A DNA stretch of 64,000 nt, taken from assembly GCF_964340395.1 (NCBI RefSeq), contig NC_135550.1, forward strand, positions 9,452,864 to 9,516,863, in the 5' to 3' direction. Of this stretch, positions 36,543 through 45,674 are shown one piece after another. Below the pieces are notes generated by a model that saw nothing but the letters and a program-made list of their open reading frames with translations, was not told the origin of the DNA and did no database searches. Source of the stretch: Glandiceps talaboti. Its lineage: Eukaryota > Hemichordata > Enteropneusta > Spengelidae. The position numbers and the translations under genes are program-made. Each line of letters begins with the position of its first letter. The stretch's first letter is position 1.

Positions 36543-38396
36543 ATGGCTACAATTAATATCAACAATTGTACAGAGGAAGAATTACAACAAATTCCTGGGA
36601 TTGGTCCCAACCCCGCACAAGCCATATTGAAACTTAGGGAAAAGTATGGGAATATAACAGAAGAGAACCTAGCGGAAATACCATATCTGAAGTCATTTCC
36701 TGAATTTATAGAAAGGGTAAGCTTTACACCTCTCCCCAGTGAGGATGGTAGTGATATTGCTATCGGACTGAGCTATGGGGAAGAGATGTCAACAAACCCT
36801 GTGGAAACTTCAGTTACTCAAGCAACCCAAACCCCCTATGATAACTTACCAGACAGAGAATACTTAGAGTATGGACAGCCCAAACCAGAGGTAATGGGTG
36901 CAATTCCCAAAAAACCTCCACCCCAACGAACAACAGATGAGGTAATAAAAAGGGTTTCCCATTTAATAGAGGGTGGATATGTCAAACAAGCGTCAACAAA
37001 GCATAGATCTGACACTGAGGAATATATAGATACAAAATATGAACAATATAATCATAGTCTAAATGTCCCTCATGGAATAGCGGCAAAAGAGGAACCCTCC
37101 ATTGAAACCCCACGCACCAAAAGAAAATTGGCAGCTGATTTTGGCCTACTTCATACACCGGAGGGGGTTAACCCAAAATATGGCCCCAGATACCAACCTC
37201 AGCAACCTAAACCTATGAGTAAACCATATAGGGAAAAAACACCAGTGAGGATAGAACTGAGTAATACCCGAGACAATGTGGATGCCGGGGGTATGGATAG
37301 ACGGGAAGTGAGAAAAGTTAGGGATAGACCGGATAGCCTGGAACTTACCTATAGTAAACCAAATTATTATAGACCCCAGGGTCCTGAACATTTCTCCTCA
37401 CAACCCCCCCTATCACCCGAGTATGACCAAAGCCCGGAACGTGAAAAGTCCTATAGATCACCCCCCTACACTAGACGTGAGCGTTACTCTTTATCTCACA
37501 ATATCCCCAAAACCCTTATGTATAGTGGTGAGGAAGAATGGAGAATATTTCACATTAAATTCTCAAGATATGCTGACGAAGTAGGGTGGAACTCGAAGGA
37601 AAGAAGGAATCAGTTGTGTTGGTGTCTCACGGGACCAGCCAGTACATATTATGCTAATGTAATCGAAAGGTATGGTGACATAGACTATTTCGATCTAATA
37701 GCTAGATTTGCACAACGATTCGGTCACCAAGAACTCCCCGAAACGGCACAAATGAACTTTTGGCAAAGTAGTCAGCGGCTTGATGAAAGCTTACAAAACT
37801 GGGCAGATAGAATACAGGGCCTAGCCACTTTCGCCTTCAGTTATGGGTCGGAGGCAAATACAGACAGACAAGCCGCTATCAGATTTTGTCATGGGTGCAT
37901 TGAGAAAAAGGCTAGTCAATATGCAATTAATCAACATCCAGCAAATATTGAGGATGCTATGGATAAAATTAGATGGTTCCAATTTAATGCAGCCGCCATC
38001 TCTGGTGACACTAAACCCGCCCGTACTCAAGTTAGGTGTACAAGGCCAGAAGACGAATCTGACTATAACATAGTTGCAGTGCAAGCTACTACCACTAGTA
38101 CTGGGCCACCCCCACCTAACTTTAGTCAAAATAAACGTCCATCCACTCAAGTTGACTCCGGATACAAAATAATGGAAGACAGAATGTCACGTCTAGAGTT
38201 ACATGTTGCTAACTTAAGCTCTAAATTTGATAGCTTTGCAAAGGAAATGAAGAGTTATATGATGGCCACCACTCAAAAACGGACATACAGTCGTTCACCA
38301 TCCCCTAAATCCGACAAGTGTTTTCTGTGTGGTAAAGTAGGCCATTTCAAAAGGGATTGCCCAATCTCTCTCCCAGACCCCATGGGACGGGAGTGA
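36543..38396 (+). CDS. Gag-like protein with N-terminal helix-hairpin-helix
   Basis: 617 codons. Residues 3-50 (ININNCTEEELQQIPGIGPN, then AQAILKLREKYGNITEENLAEIP) form a ComEA-like helix-hairpin-helix DNA-binding motif with the PGIG hairpin, which is unusual for Gag. Residues 50-320 are a Pro- and charge-rich linker. About 325-487 resembles the retrotransposon Gag capsid domain (EEEWRIFHIKFSRYADEVGW, a WCLTGPASTYY helix, RFG...QMNFWQSSQR). A CCHC zinc knuckle, CFLCGKVGHFKRDC, is at 593-606. It probably forms particles and binds RNA; the N-terminal domain may add DNA binding or target choice. The frame is intact. Confidence 0.85.
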   Translation: MATININNCTEEELQQIPGIGPNPAQAILKLREKYGNITEENLAEIPYLKSFPEFIERVSFTPLPSEDGSDIAIGLSYGEEMSTNPVETSVTQATQTPYDNLPDREYLEYGQPKPEVMGAIPKKPPPQRTTDEVIKRVSHLIEGGYVKQASTKHRSDTEEYIDTKYEQYNHSLNVPHGIAAKEEPSIETPRTKRKLAADFGLLHTPEGVNPKYGPRYQPQQPKPMSKPYREKTPVRIELSNTRDNVDAGGMDRREVRKVRDRPDSLELTYSKPNYYRPQGPEHFSSQPPLSPEYDQSPEREKSYRSPPYTRRERYSLSHNIPKTLMYSGEEEWRIFHIKFSRYADEVGWNSKERRNQLCWCLTGPASTYYANVIERYGDIDYFDLIARFAQRFGHQELPETAQMNFWQSSQRLDESLQNWADRIQGLATFAFSYGSEANTDRQAAIRFCHGCIEKKASQYAINQHPANIEDAMDKIRWFQFNAAAISGDTKPARTQVRCTRPEDESDYNIVAVQATTTSTGPPPPNFSQNKRPSTQVDSGYKIMEDRMSRLELHVANLSSKFDSFAKEMKSYMMATTQKRTYSRSPSPKSDKCFLCGKVGHFKRDCPISLPDPMGRE

Positions 38397-38563
38397 CCAT
38401 TGAGGACTCGCTAAACAAACACGGATCAACTCAGTAGGCCCTGGGCTGACCCCGATTGAAAATGGCCAACCCCATTTGACTGAATTATCAGTCAAATCCC
38501 CACTGAACCCTAAGTACATAGATGCTGATGAGGAAGTAGTCATCTGCCAACTAGTCTGGTTCC

Positions 38564-38851
38564 ATGCTGAGTGTGTCACTTACGATTGAAGGACATGGAA
38601 CACAGGCAGTGATTGATACCGCCTCAGAGGTAACTATAATTTCAGACAAACTCTATGACCAATTGGATGCAAAACCCCCCTCTATTAAACCGATTACAAT
38701 GCCAACAGCTGGACGTGAAATGAAAATGAAAGGTTTCTTAGTGGGCTCGGTCTGTATCAGGTTGGGAATGGAGGTGTACAAACAACTTCCCAGTTTGGTT
38801 CTGGTCCATCTACCACTTCGCAGGGGCAGAAAGGGACGAGTTCCGGATTGA
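38564..38851 (+). CDS. Truncated retropepsin (aspartic protease) domain
   Basis: Reads VSLTIEGHGTQAVIDTASEV and then TIISDKLYDQL, the N-terminal half of a retroviral-type aspartic protease. The catalytic motif is DTA (residues 18-20), followed by a TAGREMKMKGF...VGSVCI stretch typical of Ty3/gypsy-type proteases. The C-terminal hallmark (a LLGxD/xxGxxxL segment) is absent; homology ends at about VLVH and Ser/Gly/Lys-rich sequence follows. In-frame stops separate it from Gag, so it would need frameshifting or may be dead. Confidence 0.7.
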   Translation: MLSVSLTIEGHGTQAVIDTASEVTIISDKLYDQLDAKPPSIKPITMPTAGREMKMKGFLVGSVCIRLGMEVYKQLPSLVLVHLPLRRGRKGRVPD

Positions 38852-38987
38852 CAGGTTCTCAAAAACGAGAGAAGTTGAAACAGAATACTGTCACTTCCTC
38901 TACCTCAATGACTGCGGAATCTCTTTCGCAAGGGAAACCAAAGTCCAAGGGTAAAGGAGGGGAGAGTTCTGTGAAAACACGAACCCT

Positions 38988-39650
38988 GTGAGCGGGGAAT
39001 GCAGTAGTCTTACTACAACCAAGAAAGACTATGTACGATGTCCAAGGACAGGAACAGCAATCCCTGCAAGTCTAGATGCTAAATTGGGAGAGAAAACAAT
39101 GAGAGGAAAGGACCAACACAGGGGTGGAACCAGTCATCGTGCAACGGATGGTAACACATCCCAAACACCGGCTGTGCCACCGGTACCTTTGCAGAGGGTA
39201 CAACCTCCACTGCGTATCTCACCCAGTTGCAGTACATCGTCACAGACTGATTTACCATTGACGGTTGGGCAGGTAAGTCAAGGTCGGAGCTATGCTCAGG
39301 CTTTGATGACCCCTACCCCTAAGATGGCAAAGAAGAAATCTGTGTCGGGTACTGCCTTGCAACCTAAATTACCTTTGAAAGGGGGACAAGTGAGTCAAAG
39401 AAGGGGCTATGCTCAGGCTTTGATTTCTCATCCCCAGGAGAAAGTAAGGCAGGTATATGAATCCCGTACTATTCGGCTGTCGAAAATACCGTTGAAAGGT
39501 GAGCAAACAAGTCAAGGTAGTTCTTCTAAGACTTTGACCTCCCCTCCCCCAGAGATAGTAAGACAGCCGGGTGACCAAGGCAAGAAAAAGGTGAGTCACA
39601 GTCGAAAAAGACCTCGGACTGTGATCTCCCCAACGAAAGAAGGACCTTGA
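38988..39650 (+). CDS. Basic Ser/Pro/Gln-rich linker ORF with internal repeats
   Basis: 220 codons, no folded domain. It has three imperfect repeats of the form LPLKGGQVSQRRGYAQALI followed by a (T/S)(H/P)P(Q/T) stretch. Composition is basic and disordered, with RKRPRT near the C-terminus as a possible nuclear-localisation signal. The preceding 38850-38985 is of like composition in another frame (QKGTSSGLTGSQKREKLKQN), suggesting one longer disordered region broken by frameshifts. Disordered basic N-terminal regions also precede the TatD domain in TATDN2-type proteins, so this may be part of the captured gene (inference). Confidence 0.55.
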   Translation: MSGECSSLTTTKKDYVRCPRTGTAIPASLDAKLGEKTMRGKDQHRGGTSHRATDGNTSQTPAVPPVPLQRVQPPLRISPSCSTSSQTDLPLTVGQVSQGRSYAQALMTPTPKMAKKKSVSGTALQPKLPLKGGQVSQRRGYAQALISHPQEKVRQVYESRTIRLSKIPLKGEQTSQGSSSKTLTSPPPEIVRQPGDQGKKKVSHSRKRPRTVISPTKEGP

Positions 39651-39671
39651 AAGCAGTTCAAGACGTTCTAT

Positions 39672-40235
39672 ATGTTGATGGAGTCCAGCAATATCGACGC
39701 TGTGGGTGAAGTAGGTCTAGATTACACAACACCTGAATCTGCTTGGCCAAAACAGAAGGAACTTCTAGAAGAAATCCTACAGCTGCTTCAAGAACAGTCT
39801 GTCTCAAAGCCCCTAGTGCTGCATATTCGAGGAGGTGATGGAGATTCTTATGGTCATAAACCTGGTGAGGAGGTATTACAACTGGTACGTAAGTACTGTC
39901 CCAGGGAACAGTTCATACATTTCCATTGCTTCTCTGGGGATGCACCACAAATTCAACTCTGGCTGACCCACTTTCCAAATACTTATTTTGGGTGTACAGC
40001 CAGCGTAAGGCATGCCACGCCCCTTCAGGTATTCACAATATCACAAGTACCTGAAGATCGCCTCATCTGGAAGACAGACTCACCCTATTTTCCCCCTCCC
40101 AATTGTCCTAAACCAAACTCTCCCCAGTATATAGGAAGTGTTGGGTTTTTAATAGCCACAATTCGGGGCAGTACTCCCCATGAACTACTCCCTATCACGG
40201 TGAGGAACACCCGTACCCTTTATGGCTTCCTGTAA
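39672..40235 (+). CDS. TatD/TATDN2-like metal-dependent nuclease domain, N-terminally truncated
   Basis: 187 codons. VGEVGLDY (Glu13), KPLVLHIRG (His51), FIHFHCFSGD (His85) and IWKTDSPYF (Asp136) occur in the order and spacing of the metal ligands and catalytic Asp of TatD-family TIM-barrel DNases; a closing IG.V....A segment and NTRTLYGF end follow. It most resembles the TATDN2 branch. The first strand with the HxH ligand pair is not seen upstream, and the ORF starts about 20 codons after the previous ORF ends, in another frame. Activity is therefore doubtful. No introns. It sits where reverse transcriptase to integrase would be, directly before the 3' non-coding part. Confidence 0.75.
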   Translation: MLMESSNIDAVGEVGLDYTTPESAWPKQKELLEEILQLLQEQSVSKPLVLHIRGGDGDSYGHKPGEEVLQLVRKYCPREQFIHFHCFSGDAPQIQLWLTHFPNTYFGCTASVRHATPLQVFTISQVPEDRLIWKTDSPYFPPPNCPKPNSPQYIGSVGFLIATIRGSTPHELLPITVRNTRTLYGFL

Positions 40236-40988
40236 ATTATAGGTCCCCCCCATTTTGTTTGGTAAGGGGGAAGAAGGGAAATTAGGTTTATTATGTAACT
40301 TACACCTGTGGTGTGTCATGACACTTGGCGCCTTCTTGGAGGAAGAAAGTTATACATTGACATACTGTGGGGGTAAAAATGCATGATAAATGATTCATTA
40401 TGTGACTTACACTTGTGGTGTGTCATGACACTTGCCTTCTTGGAGGTAATAAGTGTATATCGACGGACTGCGGGGGTAAGGGTGCATAATACATATCCAA
40501 AAATCTGATTACTGTGTTAGTACACAGTCATTGGCCCTGAGATCTTCTTAGGTGGAACAGATAACCAATGGCCGCATACTAACCCAACATGTTTTTAGTT
40601 AATAGCTAGGGATGGCACTAATCAAGCCAGGGGACCCAAAACATTCAGTTAAAATCCCTAGTTAAGGTATTATGTTCATTATTAATACCTTGATAAAGAA
40701 ATCAAGGTAGTTAGTCATTATACCATAAATTGATGACTAGTTAGTTGTAATTATTTATACCCCATGAAAGGTGAGGTAAATAATTGGATAGCTGTTTTAA
40801 CATAGCTAGCTCAGTATAACCGCTGGTACCTTGTACAAGGTAATGGGACATTGTTTCAGGCACTATGTTTATAGACTAGTAGCTCTTCCATCTCCCCTAG
40901 TAACAGCCCCTGGTGGATATTCTTAGGCTATTTCGCTCCCACAAGATCCCCTCAGGGTCCAGCCCTATTTAAATGAAGTTGGGGGGAG
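40236..40988 (+). other. 3' non-coding part of TatD-carrying element
   Basis: Non-coding. A two-copy direct repeat (TGTGACTTACACTTGTGGTG...CATGACACTTG...CCTTCTTGGAGG; about 40293-40355 and 40400-40450) lies within it. The purine-rich GAAGTTGGGGGGAG immediately before 40989 is the likely polypurine tract. Confidence 0.65.
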
Positions 40989-41265
40989 TGTTGTATGAAC
41001 GGTTTCCAGTGCCCCTCTGGAAACCGTACTATAGCAATAATGGAACAAACCATCAGGACGCCATCAACGATGGAGGACTGACTGGTATATAAACGTATCA
41101 CCCTGGAAAATCCCGTAGGACGGATTATAGAAAGTGTGGATGCAAGTCATACCAAATCGTATACTAAAGCCTGCATCTACACAGCCACATCGCAGAGACA
41201 GAGTTGTCAAGCCTGACGTTAGTCAGTTCAGGTAAGACAACATAACCTCGGCACTGATTACAACA
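40989..41265 (+). repeat. 3' LTR of TatD-carrying element
   Basis: 277 bp; by eye identical to the 5' LTR, including the hairpin (40999-41027) and TATA box. Identity of the LTRs indicates a very recent insertion. Confidence 0.9.
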
Positions 41266-42250
41266 CATATGTTCTGTAAAGCTTGTTGGTTTACCTTTCA
41301 GTGTTAATGAATAATTTGCATAATTAATGATTCTTGGTAATTAGGCTATATCTTAAGACTGCATACTTCAATTTCAATACAATTTAGTACATATGTTAAC
41401 CATAACAAAGCGGTTATGTCCTATAAATTTTTTTATATAGCTTAGTTTTAATGAAAATTTTGCATAATTAATGATTTTAGGTAACTAGGTTGTATCTTAA
41501 AAATGCAAGCTTCAAATTTCGTATAATGTGATACGTACATCATAATAATACGCACCTGTCCTATGAAGTTTGTTGCTACAACTTTTTCCTTTAATGAGTA
41601 TTTTGAATAATGAATGATATTTAGTAATTAAGCAATATCATAGACTCTTACATACATTAACCTAAGTAAGCACGCTTGTCCAAAAAACAAAGCCTGTTAC
41701 CATAGTTTGTTTAGTTTAATTTATTTACATAATTAGTGATTCCCTTACGGGAGGCATTCTGGTTATACTTGAAAACACAATGTCAAACGACATAGACCAA
41801 TGATGTGATGTGAAGATAGTCTGTAAACATCGGTTTTCTTGATCTCCGCATGGAAGTTGGTGGTACTTTCATGGTCTCCGTCTTGGTGTTAGAAGGTAAA
41901 TACAATACAAACATGACTGTTATGCATCCAAAGTTCAACGTCATCTCCACGATTAGTGCATTTGCATGTTTGTGATGAGCAAGAATGAGACAATGTCTAT
42001 GTCAAAATATACAATGTAAGTAGTGCCAGTAACTTATCGAAGCATGAACACCACGGAAGCCAAGCAAACACAAATGTTTTTCGTCAGTTGTAGTCCTCTC
42101 GACGAAGAGTTTGCTTAGTAATGTGACGGTATAGCCAATTTAGCCCACTGCTTTATATAAGTGATCGGTTGGAACTCTGAAGTACAATGTACTAAATCTG
42201 CTTATGTAAAACTCTCCAGAAATAAGATATGGTATAGCAGTTTTACTTAC

Positions 42251-42357
42251 CTTGATCTGTCTGACGCTGTGCGTCGTCTTTCGTTTCTATACATCTACTG
42301 CCTGCCTACTTGTACTTTCTACAATGACTGAGGTTGATCACCCCATTGTTACACACC
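42251..42357 (-). other. Probable 5' exon of ZNF-A with conserved upstream octamer
   Basis: On the minus strand ...CAGACAGATCAAG is followed by GTAAGTAAA, a strong donor (42250-42249). The same donor context exists above ZNF-B (61132) and, with GTGAGT, above ZNF-C (54810). The exon start is unknown; I place it below the conserved octamer block at 42358-42380. A non-coding or short-coding first exon spliced to the zinc-finger exon is inferred. Confidence 0.5.
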
Positions 42358-42380
42358 GTGAATATGCAAATAAGAATCGC
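42358..42380 (-). promoter_or_regulatory. Conserved octamer block upstream of ZNF-A
   Basis: ATATGCAAATAAGAATCGC is conserved at the same place above all three intact zinc-finger genes (also 54976-54998 and 61235-61257), while the surrounding sequence of the ZNF-C copy has diverged. It contains ATGCAAAT. Confidence 0.55.
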
Positions 42381-42851
42381 ATCTATTCATAAATAGGTGC
42401 TAATGGAGTTCTTTTTGATACTACTGTACCGGGGGGGGGGGGGCACTAGTTCCTAGGTTTCTAGTGGCCCCCATCCCTGGTTGTGGTTTGGCACGTCAAC
42501 TCTAGGTTTCCGAATATCACTGAACAATTCTCAAACCTAATTATTGGCTACTCTGACTCAACGTCAAAGTTCTAACATGGATGCATTAGGGAGACATCTA
42601 TGCTGTAACCATGGAAGTAGTTTTACTTCCATACTGTAACAAAGGAGGTTTAAGACCCCTTATACCACCATGCCCTATCAATGGATCCTGGCCCATGGAA
42701 GCACATGTATTGTTACTATTCAGTGTTATAATTTACACCCATTGTTTTTGAGATCGGTAAGGTGACATTTCACAACTGTTCGAATGGCGTTCTACAAACA
42801 TTACACAAATTGAGGTTGAGTGTTCCATCGAGACACACACACACACACAAA

Positions 42852-42931
42852 CATACATACATACATACATACATACATACATACATACATACACACATAC
42901 ATACATACATACATACATACATACATACATT
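42852..42931. repeat. (CATA)n microsatellite
   Basis: About 20 tetranucleotide units after a short (CA)n run. The block-Y counterpart (61711-61815) has a much longer (CA)n part, so the tract changed after duplication. Confidence 0.95.
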
Positions 42932-43740
42932 CTTACAAAAGTAAACTTTTTTATTTTGAAATTGAATTTCCTCATAACATGATGGATGTAGCTTATTTCA
43001 AAGGGAAGAGGTAACAATGAGTGGCGCTTATTCCCAAAGTAGCTAGTACAATTGTAAATTAGGTGGTAAAAATTGAATCAAAGTTTGAGGGAGCCAAGTG
43101 GGGTGGGTAGGGGAAGGGTTTCCCCCTCCCGTCCCTGGAGATTTTTGAAAATTCAAGGGCTGAAATAATGCTTTCTGGTGCTATTCTAACATGTTAAGCT
43201 AGTAATAATACTACATAAAATCTGAATCAAAATAAAAGGAAGCAGTGTGAGGATAGGTACCGAGGGGTTCCCTTTGAGCCTCTATAAAGCTTTGAAATTC
43301 AAGGACTAAAACGAAAAAGAAAGTTATCTGTTATTATTTTAACATGTCGAGGTGATAACAACACCTTCTCCTGATAACAATTGTTTCAATTCAACATACC
43401 GACACTGAGAAGAATTCTCAAAGCATAGTTGCATGCCATACCATTTAAAATTAGGAAAAATTACGGTATACTTATATATTCATTTCATGTAACAGAACGC
43501 CATGTACTAGTATCTGTGCAATGAAAATTTAGCTATATATTACCATAATCTTTGTTTTCACCATGTATTTAATACTTATAATCAGTATTTACCAGTTATA
43601 AATATCTATGCAAGGAAACTTGTCAAGAGATTTTCAGTCCACCAAGTTACCATATCATCCCAGTATCTGGTATGCCTCCACCACGCCGTGATATTCAAAC
43701 AAACAAACAAACAAACAAACAAACAAACAAACAAACAAAC

Positions 43741-44830
43741 CAATCTCATACAAATGACTTGATTGGCATGGCTTTATGCATCATATGTCATGTCTATGTC
43801 ATGTCTCTTGTGCTTGTCGTTTGTACATTAGTTGGCATTAATATGTAGAAATAAACCAATGAAAAACCAAATAGACTTGAGAGAGTATACAAAGCCAAAT
43901 TCTAGAAATATTCTTCACTAATTTTGTCCAGTTGAACTTGACTCTGATATGTACAGGTGTAATACGTGCCCTATTTGGTACCTTGGCATTTGTCAGTTGT
44001 GTTTGCTTCGTGTGTCTAGCCTGTATATTGTGTAGGTTTCATTCGTCTACAAATAGATATTACACTAGGAAATGATAATCAATGCGTGTTTCAAGTTCAT
44101 ATCCTTTTATCAAATTTTGTTAGCCTCTTTGTGTGTTGTAAATTTTCTGTGATATGTGTATGTAGGAATTTGGAAGGAATCTGGCTGTCAGAAGCGTTGC
44201 ATATTTAAATATTGATATGGCTGTTAGCGGTGGTTGGACGATGAGGGCGAAGTCGGTACCTCTCCTGCGTCAAGCTATCCTCAACGCAGCTAAAAAGGTG
44301 AGATGCAAATTTTGATTTAAAAAAGATACCAGACATAAACGATTGCATGTATAGTAATAAAGATGTAAATCACTACATTGCTGTATAGGCAGGGAAGATG
44401 GTTAGGACTTTCGTTGTCGTAGGGAGGGGGGGGGCGGCGGAAACATGAGATGACATAGATTATGTTAGAGGCCGAAAGGCGAGACGGGTGAGAGAATCCG
44501 TGACAATTTGCGTCCATCCCCTTCTCAAACCCGAACACTGTATGAGAGGACTCTTTTCATGGATTCTTTTTCAACACACTATTTCAATGTGTACCTCGTT
44601 GAAGGAGCGGCCACGTGCCATCTATTTTCACGTTCATTTTGAGAAATCTGGAAAGAATAAACAAGCTTTTGAATATGTGATTACGAAAAGAAACAGTCGC
44701 TCATTTGATCCAATAGGGATGTCAAATCAATAGCCCGCCAGGTTAGAAGAACTGTAAGAGATCTTTCTTTCATAGAGTGGTTAATTCAGTATTTGGCGGC
44801 CATGTTTGATTCTAAATGCACGATGACCCC
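43741..44830 (+). repeat. Segmental duplication around exon e, copy 2
   Basis: Second copy of 23884-25021, including the flanking intron sequence and exon e. Small deletions (for example around 44190 and 44450) distinguish it. Confidence 0.85.
44166..44297 (+). CDS. NAALAD2: NAALADase-type peptidase, exon e copy 2
   Basis: 132 nt, acceptor TGTAG and donor GTGAGA as in copy 1. Open: EFGRNLAVRSVAYLNIDMAV, then SGGWTMRAKSVPLLRQAILN and AAKK. The Asp zinc ligand is kept, and three residues differ from copy 1. The intact frame and splice sites suggest selection or very recent origin. It is nearer to exon g (1.3 kb) and so is the likelier partner for the downstream exons. Confidence 0.9.
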
Positions 44831-44837
44831 TAGCTGC

Positions 44838-45222
44838 AATATTTGTAGCGTCTCGTTGCGGTTTTGTGGGTTTTTTCGTCTGTTTTGGTGACTTTTTAAG
44901 TTTTTGTGTTTAACCCGCACCTAACGCTACAATTCCTAGTGCAGGAATTCCAATCAGCTGGTGCGATGCGGATCTGCATCGCACGTATCAATCCCTATTT
45001 TCGCCAAAATATCGACCTACCTACGGAAAATCTGACATTTCCTAACCGCAACACTTCTTAGGAATCCCCCGCAGCACAATCGACGGCCCGATCTGCCCTT
45101 TCCCCCGTCAAAAACGGCCGCCGAACATGCGAGACGAGACAATTTTGAAAACGAAGGTCGTTGATCACGCGATACATTTGCCGAGATCTCGTAGCCGCGA
45201 AAGTTTTCAAAATTGTCTCGTG
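44838..45222. other. GC-rich block with perfect hairpins
   Basis: Much richer in CpG than its surroundings. It contains an inverted repeat with arms GTGCGATGC / GCATCGCAC (44961-44984) and another with arms GAGACAATTTTGAAAAC / GTTTTCAAAATTGTCTC (about 45136-45152 and 45203-45219). It has no counterpart in duplication copy 1, so it looks like an inserted, possibly foldback, element. Confidence 0.5.
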
Positions 45223-45500
45223 AATTCAGTCTTTTTATTCGCCAATCGATAAATACATGACAATCGAAATTACGACTTTACCAGTCTAGTTCAGATTATA
45301 CGAAATTTTGTGAAATGAGAAGTATTGACTCAATGTAGTTTTTCCCTTCGGGTTTTAAGCAGGCTTAATTGTTCATATAAAAAACCCACAGTCGATGTGA
45401 TGCATAATAAATAAACATTTAGCCCACCCCCCAAAAATCTGAAGAAACATATTCCATTTTTTTTAGCTTGATGAGAAACCTTCCATCAAAAGACATCCCA
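45221..45500 (+). repeat. Duplicated block with possible exon f, copy 2
   Basis: Second copy of 32190-32469. The putative exon starts at 45467 after a TTTTTTTTAG acceptor and reads LDEKPSIKRHPMNGLSI, then a stop. Without a recognisable donor its use as an exon is uncertain. Confidence 0.5.
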
Positions 45501-45583
45501 TGAATGGTCTGAGCATATAACAACATGTGGATTTTTGCTATTATATTAAATTTGATCCCCTTTTTATTTCCAATTTTTCACAG

Positions 45584-45674
45584 TATATCCAACCTTGGTT
45601 CGGGAAGTGACTATAAAACGTTCATGTATCGGTATGGAATTCCTGGCCTTGATATAAGATACACTTACGATTCG
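45584..45674 (+). CDS. NAALAD2: NAALADase-type peptidase, exon g
   Basis: 91-nt exon (acceptor TTCACAG, donor GTATGT) reading ISNLGSGSDYKTFMYRYGIP and then GLDIRYTYDS, the LGSGxDxxxFxxxxGIxxxxxxY segment of the peptidase domain. It enters in phase 2, which exon e (phase 0) does not supply directly. A linking exon of suitable length must exist, or this transcript is broken. Confidence 0.88.

Larger units (their letters stand above)
34982..41265 (+). mobile_element. Young LTR retrotransposon with Gag and a TatD-like domain but no RT or integrase
   Basis: The 6,284-bp element has 277-bp LTRs (34982-35258 and 40989-41265) that I could not tell apart by eye, both TGTTGTATG...TTACAACA. The 4-bp target duplication CATA (34978-34981, 41266-41269) is supported by the uninterrupted paralogous site ATCACATATGTCC at about 48785. 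Other parts are a primer-binding-like TGGCGTAGTCGG after LTR 1, a 1.3-kb leader, a Gag ORF, a partial retropepsin, a Ser/Lys/Pro-rich ORF, a TatD-like ORF and the purine tract GTTGGGGGGAG before LTR 2. There is no reverse transcriptase, RNase H or integrase, so mobility must depend on a helper element. Confidence 0.9.
34392..41759. mobile_element. TIR element family, copy 1, split by an LTR retrotransposon
   Basis: Left end TTTTTACCTCCCGTAAGGG and right end CCCTTACGGGAGGCATTC are inverted repeats. Removing the LTR element 34982-41265 leaves about 1.1 kb, homologous to the complete copy at 48137-49439. The interior has a (CTGT)n tract and tandem units of about 146 bp with TTTGCATAATTAATGATT. 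No coding capacity. The ZNF-B block lacks it at the equivalent place (AATATCC joined to GAAAACAC near 59513), so it entered block X after duplication or was lost from Y. Confidence 0.75.
41760..43690 (-). repeat. Segmental duplication block X, right part
   Basis: Near-identical to about 60680-62575. It carries the ZNF-A upstream exon and its 5' flank. Block X lacks about 1.1 kb that block Y has at 59545-60680. It ends near a (CAAA)n tract at 43698-43740, where the exon-e duplication copy 2 begins. Confidence 0.85.

Noticed and set aside
36200-41000. Possible reverse transcriptase or integrase inside the LTR element
   Set aside because: No YxDD-type, RNase H, HHCC or DDE motif region was found in any frame between 36543 and 40988, and the space is fully occupied by Gag, protease, linker and TatD-like ORFs plus the non-coding 3' end.
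42733-43017. ORFs with (YVCM)n or (HTYI)n repeats, also at 61608-61894
   Set aside because: Translations of (CATA)n/(CA)n microsatellites.
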